DNA from: Medicago truncatula
Taxonomy: Eukaryota > Streptophyta > Magnoliopsida > Fabales > Fabaceae
DNA length: 64,000 nucleotides
Reading direction: 5' to 3'
Assembly (NCBI RefSeq): GCF_003473485.1
Contig: NC_053045.1
Coordinates: 45,612,494 to 45,676,493 of the forward strand
Shown here: piece after piece, positions 57,384-64,000 of the stretch
Numbering within the stretch: the stretch's first letter is position 1
Layout of the letters: every line of letters begins with the position of its first letter
Notes under the pieces: model-generated
Databases searched by the model: none
Seen by the model: only the letters and a program-made list of their open reading frames with translations
What the model was told of the DNA's origin: nothing
Translations under genes and position numbers: made by a program

Positions 57384-59373
57384 TCATGGACTCAACAATG
57401 GCCTTGCAGCTTCGGAATCACCAATGATTTCTGAGGGCTCTAATTCAATCTTCTTATGTGTTTCTCTACCTTTACCCCATAGCACCGCGTATAGGCCACA
57501 AACAATCAACACTCCTCCTAGTATACTATACACACACACAAAAAAAAAAAAAAAACTATATTAAATCAAATTATGAATACAAAGGCTAGCAAAACAAAAA
57601 GAAAAACATCATAAATTTGCATATTCATCACGACCAGACCAGACCAACTATATATCATCAGATCCAATAACAACATTCAAATTGGTTCAATCTCTGCAAA
57701 GGATCCATGCATACTCATTTAAATGAACTTAGATTTAGTATATAATATATACCTTCCGAGGTTTAACTTCTCATCCAAGAGCATGGATGCGACGAAAGCT
57801 ACAATCAAAAGCATTAGAGGGTTGAAAGCAGACGCATATAAAGGTCCTTTCTTCTGTACGACCCATGCCATGACAAAAATCATTATTCCAGATGCAAAAA
57901 CTCCCTTCAAATAATTAACACATTAAACAAAACATCAAATCCTTTATGATTCATCAATTTCACAAATCATATGATATGACCATAGTTCTAGCAATGAATT
58001 AACATTAACATGAAGCATACCGAAAAAACAACGGTGAGGAGCCTGATATCCCAACCAAGTTTCCATTGGTTCAAATCCCTCTCAACAATAAAACCGAAAA
58101 TAACACATTGTATTGTTCCTATTACAGACATCAAAGCTATGCTTGATTGAGGGCATGGATATACTTCACTGATCTTAGCCTATGCCATGTAAATTAAAAC
58201 AATAAATAGACAATAATTAATTAAGTTGATCATAATAATGTTGTGTTTAGTAACTAATTAATTACCTGAATGATGAGCCAGATTGAGAAACAGAAGCAAC
58301 TGAGTAAGACACATAGAACACCTAACAATTCAGTGGTAGTATCAGTGACATGTTCCGTGTGGTCGTTCTTTGGATCCAAAATATTGATTGCAAAAGGCCA
58401 AATATCAAATTCTACTCCTTTGTAAAATGTCAACACCAATGCCCCAGCAAATCCAAGTATAGTTCCTACAACCTTTGCCTTTCCCGTTACTGCTCCCCAA
58501 TTTAATTCCTCGAAACTACATAGACGATCACGAAAATATAAATGTGTTGTAGTGTGAAAAAATTATACAGTAAACTAAAGTAATTAAACATACCCGAAAG
58601 ATACGGCCAAAACAAAAGTGACGGAGGGAATAAGGTTGTAGATAGCTGATACAAGAGTTGCTGACGTCAAAACAAGAGCTCCGTAGAATAGGTTTTGAAA
58701 TAAAAGTCCGCTGTTGCATTGCATTGCATTCACATATATATATATAGGCATTTTCATCACTTTTATTAATTAATGAATCAAAATGTAACATTTATAGAAT
58801 GAGTTATTAATTAAGAATGATACGATACATACGCAAATAATCCACTTAGAAGTGAAAGGTAAAACACTCTCCAAGTCATCTTCGGTCTCTTCCTGTATAG
58901 TAAGAAAAAAAAAATACAAAACATATTCAAGTTAATCTATTGTATATATATGTACGTAAGTCATTATCAGTTGTGGATAGTTGGAATTTGAATCGAGAAA
59001 GTATAGTGTGTGTTTCTTTATATAGTTTGATTTTTTTTGCAAGAAAATTTATATGATGAGAGGAAATTCAATATAAAGAATATGCTGTGCAACATATATG
59101 AGCTTTTTAAATTACGTTTAAGTAAAAAAATGTCAAGATATTCCTATTGTTTCAAATTAATTAAGGTGCAAAATGAGCACTTAATTACCTTTCGAAAATA
59201 AGAGCAAGAGGAATAGTAGTAACAGCTGCAAAGGCGAGACGATAGGCTGCAATGACTATGATATTCATTCCATCATAAATGGCAAGCTTGTAGATAATAT
59301 TGCAAGCAGAAAATACCATCTGCACCCCAACCATTAGCAAGGCTGGTTTCAATGAATTCGACATGCTTCCCAT
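57384..59373 (-). CDS. WAT1-related protein (nodulin MtN21 / EamA-type, UMAMIT family transporter)
   Basis: Seven exons with matching phase: 59373-59189, 58892-58833, 58710-58594, 58515-58266, 58179-58021, 57904-57753 and 57525-57384, giving 354 residues (family about 350-390). Start MGSMSNSLKPALLMVGVQMV; an in-frame Met 54 bases upstream is less family-like. Ten membrane segments in two EamA halves are expected. Recognisable marks are YKLAIYDGMN and YRLAFAAVTTIPLA in exon 1, RPKMTWRVFYLSLLSGLFAG across exons 2-3, TSATLVSAIYNLIPSVTFVL in exon 3, YPCPQSSIALMSVIGTIQC in exon 5, GPLYASAFNPLMLLIVAF in exon 6, and GGVLIVCGLYAVLWGKGRE in exon 7. The family exports amino acids or auxin-related compounds across plasma or vacuolar membranes; the substrate of this member cannot be read from sequence. 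The C-terminus ends ARPLLSP. The gene looks intact. Confidence 0.93.
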
Positions 59374-59399
59374 CTTCAAGATCAGGCTGCAATAAGCTT

Positions 59400-60430
59400 T
59401 TGAGATTGAAGGACTATATATACACATTTATGGGAGGGAAGTTAGGTTCAAACTCTTCACATGATAGTTGTGTTCATAATTGTTTTCATAATGAAAATGA
59501 AAATCTAAGGGAAATAAAATTCCCATTAATCTAGAGTGAATGAATCTTGGTTTGGCTCGTAATAAGTTGATGCATATCCCACAAGCGTAAGTTCGACTCC
59601 ACTGTCAATGATGCTGTGATATTTGGTGAATGATTTATAAGTGCTAACAATGATCATTATAAATCATTCACCAAATAGAGTAGTGCTATTCATCTAGAGG
59701 AATTCTATCCCGAACCGTTCCGAAAAGCAATTGTCCAATAAAATAAGTTGTTGAGCGGAAAACATGGGAGGGTAATGGGTGTAATTTATGAAATATATTG
59801 AGTAAATAGGCTCTTGTGATTCTGTCGTGATGCATTCTTTCGGGACAAATAACAATTTCCTAACCAAAAATGGGTCTAAGCGATGGAATTTGAGTGAAAA
59901 ATTGGATTTTTAACTAAAAACTGCTAACAATGACTTAAAATAAAAGGACGAGAGTTAGGGAGATTAATATGGTCATTAAATTGACTATTCATGTTACAAA
60001 CATACTCAAAATTTATGTTGATACCGTTTCAAATTATATAATCTGAATTGCTTTTCCCTTGAATAAGGGTGTTTAGATTCTATAATCCGAAAGAAAAAAA
60101 AAACGTGCCTTATTTTTATGGGTATTCGGATTATAAAATCTTAATTGATGAAAAAACTCATTTTTCCACCCTAAAATAAAGGAAAAACTCAATTCAGATT
60201 ATAAAATCTAAAAATTATTATCTATAGTGATGAGATTAATAAAACCATTCTACAAATGCTGCAAAAGAGATTTGAACAATATTCTTCAAAGTTATAGTGT
60301 TAAGTTTTTACCATCAAACTAACATTTTATAAACATGATTTACATTACTAGTGTAAAGATTGTCCTCAATTAATATCTGCAAGACAATTAAAAATATAGG
60401 TCATGCTATAGTGCGCTGGTTAAAAAGGTA
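59400..60430. other. Intergenic, upstream of the WAT1-related gene
   Basis: Holds the perfect hairpin at 59620-59677 and several copies of the word GATTATAAAATC / GATTATATAATC on either strand (60000-60210). No gene. Confidence 0.45.
59620..59677. repeat. Perfect 21-bp inverted repeat (hairpin, 16-nt loop)
   Basis: 59620-59640 (TATTTGGTGAATGATTTATA plus A) is the exact complement of 59657-59677. Not T-tailed; role unknown. Confidence 0.8.
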
Positions 60431-60449
60431 AAAAATAGAAATTGTTATT

Positions 60450-60631
60450 TTTTTTATTTTTTTTTTGGTGTACAAGCCTAAAGCAAAACAGAAAAAAAGA
60501 GAAAAGAAAAAAGCGAGCTATTCTCTCAAAAAGAAAATTCCAACTGCATCACTATGGAGGAGACTTTGGAGGTTTATCGGGGGAGACTCATGTCGAAGGA
60601 ACTCTACATCAGAAGAGGCACCAAGCTTGGC
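60450..60631 (-). mobile_element. 5'-truncated LINE (3' end), minus strand
   Basis: The complement ends GCTTTAGGCTTGTACACC plus a long A-rich tail, a plant L1 3'-UTR phrase. A 16-bp perfect target duplication AATAGAAATTGTTATT (60434-60449 and 60632-60647). About 182 bp. Confidence 0.8.
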
Positions 60632-60852
60632 AATAGAAATTGTTATTGAAAACAACAACTTTTACTTTTAAATAGTTAAATATACCACTTTTCACAATTT
60701 TGTATTAATTTCCTTAATTAATACCACATGGACACTCTTTAGCATTTACTTAAAAATATTTGACACTAATTATAACGTCTAAAATCAAAAAATAATTCAA
60801 AATTTCAATTTATTTTAAAGTAAATATAACGTTTATAAAAGTCATCATAAGT

Positions 60853-60968
60853 TAAACTCACTTGGCAGGAACATTTGTATAATATATTGAAGGATCTGGG
60901 TTCAAACACCTCACATATTTGTCGTATAAAGGTGAATTTCTTGTCATTATGATACTTGACAAAAAAAA
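60853..60968 (+). mobile_element. Decayed SINE, family 1
   Basis: TAAACTCACTTGGCAGGAAC, box-B-like GGGTTCAAACACC and the tail GATACTTGAC plus A run. No clear target duplication. Confidence 0.5.
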
Positions 60969-61264
60969 TTATAGGAAATGTTTTTTTTCATGACAATGAT
61001 TAAAAAAATTATAGGAAATATTACAGAGTGTTCTTAAGACATTGTTTAAAAAAATAGAAATATTGTGTCGAGGAATAGTGAAAAATGATGAATTCTACTT
61101 TTTAAAAGTAAAAAATTGTTTATTCTAATATAAAACTACTACATTTAATTTCCTTAACAAGTATCATAAGGACATTGGTTAGCATAAATAAAAAATTATA
61201 TAGTCTAAAATAAATAACAAGATATTTAATGATTCAATGTCAGGTACCAGTAATTGGATTGGGT

Positions 61265-61521
61265 CCGGCTCTTCGAGGAGTTGTTATCTTTTTCTTTGAC
61301 TTGTTCCTTGGCTGTGTTTTTAGTTGATGCTGTAGTTTTGTTGTATTTATCTTCTCTATTTTCTTGGAGTACCTTCGATACACTGAGCCTGGCGGCGTGT
61401 GTTTGCCCTCAATATCTCTGGTGCTTTGTGTTAAGTGACCTTTTTCTCTGTACTTTTTGGGACTTGGCTCCTCCTTTATGTATATATATATATATTTCTA
61501 CTTTGCCATTAAAAAAAAAAA
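61265..61521 (+). mobile_element. 5'-truncated LINE (3' end)
   Basis: A 257-bp insert ending TTTGCCATT plus twelve A, flanked by a 16-bp duplication with one mismatch (AGTAATTGRATTGGGT, 61249-61264 and 61522-61537). Contains a TA microsatellite (61480-61495). Confidence 0.8.
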
Positions 61522-62052
61522 AGTAATTGAATTGGGTGATGAAGTTCCTTGCTAGTTGATTTGTTGGCAACGATCACAAGTGTTCATATAATAGAAGCTC
61601 TGAAGAAATTAAGGGTGTGGAGATTTAAGAGAAGTTGAAGGATTGTATGGGTAATGTTTTTATAAAGAGAGTAATGAATACTATTTCGGGTATATTATTG
61701 GTGTCTTCTAAAAAAAGTGCATTATTGATGTGATTGAAGGGCTGCCGTTGCCGAAATAGAAATTTTAGAGATATAGTCAGAGGGTGATGGTGTGCAATTG
61801 TAACGTGCTACATGCAGGCATTTAGGACGAAAATGTTCCATCAATAAGTGACGGAAATATCTTTGGTTGGTCCACATAAATGAACTATAAACTATAATTC
61901 ATAAACATAAAATTTATATCTATAATCATCAAGCATAAAGTTGATCCCAAATGTTTGTGACCCTCATTTAAATGGTTTTTAATAAGTGTTAGTAGCTAGT
62001 TCTGTTGTTTGGCAGCTTAATTTCTTTGGTTTAAAAGCAAAGCTTTAACTAG

Positions 62053-62097
62053 ATGTTTATAGTGTTTTTTTTTTTTTTTTGGGAAAATGTTTATAGT
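62053..62097 (-). repeat. Micro poly(T) insertion with 11-bp direct repeats
   Basis: ATGTTTATAGT at 62053-62063 and 62087-62097 flanks a 23-bp insert; minus strand TTTTCCC then fifteen A. Confidence 0.7.
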
Positions 62098-62644
62098 TCC
62101 TTTTCTTTGCTTCTTAGGAATAGTCTTGACTTGCTTTCTCTGGTGTAACATTTATCTGTATAGGGTTCGACCTTCTCATATCTTTATTGTTTTCTTTTGC
62201 CTTTATAAAAAAACAAAAAATAAAGTTGATCATCAAAATAATTAAACTACATTAAAATTTTAAAATAATGATCAATTTTTCTTGGAACTATGTCACATTT
62301 GGATGTAGAAAGGATCTCTTATTCATCTCTTTCACTCTCACAAGGTTTCCGCTTAAAAATAATTATCAATGTTCTTCAAGAAATCTACATAATTGCATAA
62401 GTCAAAAGCAATCTAACAAAAAAAAAACTAAGTCAAATATAAAAGATTCAATTAAGCAAATTCAACGTGAATCTTTTAAAACTACTACATACATAGAAAT
62501 CTTTTATATTTGAATTAAGCCAATTCTGTAGGATTAATCAAGAATATGAAAATATAATTACAATCTTAAAATTCAATATTACTTATTCAATAAGTCAAAC
62601 AAGTATAAATTAAACAAGTATAGAAACAAGTGCAAGAACAGATA

Positions 62645-63099
62645 TCCAGGCGGATGGGGATGTCCACAGCAGTCCCTTCGTGTATGGGGGATCATTTTAA
62701 TCAATTCAATTTCGTTGGTGGAGCCGTTAAGGCTCGCTGATCAATTCTTCAGGTTTTTTGATTTGCAACTGCGTGGAAAATTTGAAAATAAACAAATAAC
62801 AGAATCTTCAAAGGCAAATAATGTACAGTTGTTCAGATGGTTGATAACATTAAGTCGCTCACTTTCTTATGGTTGAAAAAGAAATTTCCTTCTCTTCCCT
62901 TCAATTACCATGGTTGGTGGCTTAGTCCTTTCACCATTTTGGGCATTGGTTAATTGTTATTTGCATTCTTTTGTGTTGCCTTTTATTTTTCGTTGTAAAT
63001 ACTGATGTAACTTTTGGTGTTCTTCATTGGCATTCCTTGTGCTAGGGAGGACCTTTTGCAGTGGTCATATATCTCATTTTAACCTCTTCAAAAAAAAAA
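62645..63099 (+). mobile_element. 5'-truncated LINE (ORF2 C-terminus and 3' UTR)
   Basis: Translates IKSLTFLWLKKKFPSLPF then NYHGWWLSPFTILGIG, the characteristic end of plant L1 ORF2; a 3' UTR and A run follow. A 17-bp duplication with two mismatches (AAGTRCAAGAACAKATA) at 62628-62644 and 63100-63116. Confidence 0.85.
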
Positions 63100-63362
63100 A
63101 AGTACAAGAACATATAGGATAAAACAAACATAAATATAAAAAAGGGTTTCTGAAAGACACATAAAGCGAGAAGATGGAGAACAAAAAACGTGAATCGTAA
63201 AAGAAATTCCATTTGAGTGATAACTAGAGAGTGAGGAAAAACGTTTTAGCGTGCCGTTTTAATGACCCAAATTAATGGGAAGCGTGAATTTTTTTAGATT
63301 GGTAGGAAAGTCAATATTAAATCAGTTAAATGGGGAACTAGTCTAAAACGTAGGATTTGATT

Positions 63363-63752
63363 ACAACAACAACAACCAAACCTTATCCAGTTATCTCATT
63401 AAGCGGGGTCGGCTATATAGATCAAATTATGTCATAGTGTTCTATCATAAACCAAATCTGGATCCAACTCATTGACCTCCAAATCCTTTCTAATGGTTTC
63501 TCTAATAGTTTTCCTAGGTATTCATCTACCTCTTTTAAATTGACTCTCATCCATTTGATCTACTCTACTTACAACGATATTTACGGGTCGTCTATCTACA
63601 TGCCCAAACCATCTAAGCCTATTTTCTACCGACTTTTCTACTATAGGTGCTACCCCTTACTCTCTCTAATGGTATCATTCATAATTCTATCATGTCTAGT
63701 CTTACCACTCATCCAGCGCAACATTCTCATCTCTCCTACACTTACTAGAACT
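63363..63752 (-). mobile_element. RTE-clade LINE, 3' end, minus strand
   Basis: The minus-strand frame has RRMRMLRWMSGKTRHDRI, RLRWFGHVDRRPV and PRKTIRETI, the hallmark end of plant RTE reverse transcriptase; after a stop it ends in a (GTT)n-type tail with the phrase GCCGACCCCGCTTAATGAGA. A 12-bp perfect duplication TAGGATTTGATT (63351-63362 and 63753-63764). Confidence 0.9.
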
Positions 63753-63837
63753 TAGGATTTGATTGTGGTAATTTTTTTTAAAGGTGTCTGTGTGCAATTG
63801 AAGGTGCCTTAAAAAATTATTTGCCAATTTGTAGTAT

Positions 63838-63888
63838 AGTTTAAGGATTTTTTTTCTTTTCTTTTCAATGTAGTAAAGTTTAAGGATT
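63838..63888 (-). repeat. Small T-rich insertion with 12-bp direct repeats
   Basis: AGTTTAAGGATT at 63838-63849 and 63877-63888 flanks a 27-bp T-rich insert. Confidence 0.5.
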
Positions 63889-64000
63889 GGTTTAACTAAT
63901 GTTAGCAATTTTAACAAATTTTAAATGTCTAAAATATCCTTATCACTTAAAAAAACAATAGAAATGATAAATATTACAAGAGAGCTCAACATGAAACATA

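Noticed and set aside
8655-60968. tRNA-like box A/box B pairs taken as tRNA genes
   Set aside because: None folds into a cloverleaf with an acceptor stem; A tails and target duplications show they are SINEs.

Overview
This window looks like AT-rich plant nuclear DNA from a legume, most probably Medicago truncatula or a close relative. Genes have introns with GT..AG junctions, there are TATA-boxed promoters, a dense layer of MITEs, SINEs and LINE 3' ends, and a cluster of nodulin-21-like vacuolar iron transporter-like (VTL) genes. The species is an inference; nothing here was compared with a database.

Layout. 1-4,368 (-): the tRNA guanosine-N2 methyltransferase TRM11, six coding exons, running off the left edge; its last exon reads as frameshifted. 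4,370-9,100: transposon debris, with an intact-ended hAT element, a Ty1/copia fossil and a SINE. 9,120-11,350 (+): an RRM plus CCHC zinc-finger glycine-rich protein of the RZ-1A type. 11,400-19,600: gene-poor, with a Helitron 3' end, several MITEs and a Pack-MULE-like element carrying two exon pieces and the intron between them of a mitochondrial ATP synthase gamma-subunit gene. 19,632-21,357 (+): an NHL/LEA-2 pseudogene split by a 1-kb element that itself contains a Stowaway MITE. 22,743-48,065: five VTL genes. Three of them (31,793 +, 38,862 +, 42,316 -) are almost identical and lie in a partly inverted segmental triplication; the outer two (23,384 - and 48,065 -) are diverged. An 1.8-kb non-autonomous CACTA element sits between the first two near-identical copies. 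50,630-53,648 (-): a two-exon gene for a 101-residue acidic protein with a MGNC N-terminus. 54,600-56,800: a Ty3/gypsy fossil. 57,384-59,373 (-): a seven-exon WAT1-related (MtN21/EamA, UMAMIT-type) transporter. 59,400-64,000: intergenic, with four LINE/RTE 3' ends that have clear target-site duplications.

How the parts relate. TRM11 and the RZ-1A-like gene are neighbours here and, from memory, also in Arabidopsis (At3g26410/At3g26420), so the left edge is probably conserved microsynteny. The VTL block is a lineage-specific tandem expansion that probably moves iron across a vacuolar or symbiosome-like membrane; in Medicago some VTL proteins are reported to supply iron to nodule bacteria. No CRISPR, operon or prokaryotic feature is present.

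The most unusual signal is a recurring class of very small insertions (about 14-31 bp, a poly(A) or poly(T) run plus about six to seven other bases) flanked by 10-20 bp direct repeats. At least eleven occur in 64 kb, and they look like LINE-machinery insertions truncated almost to the tail.
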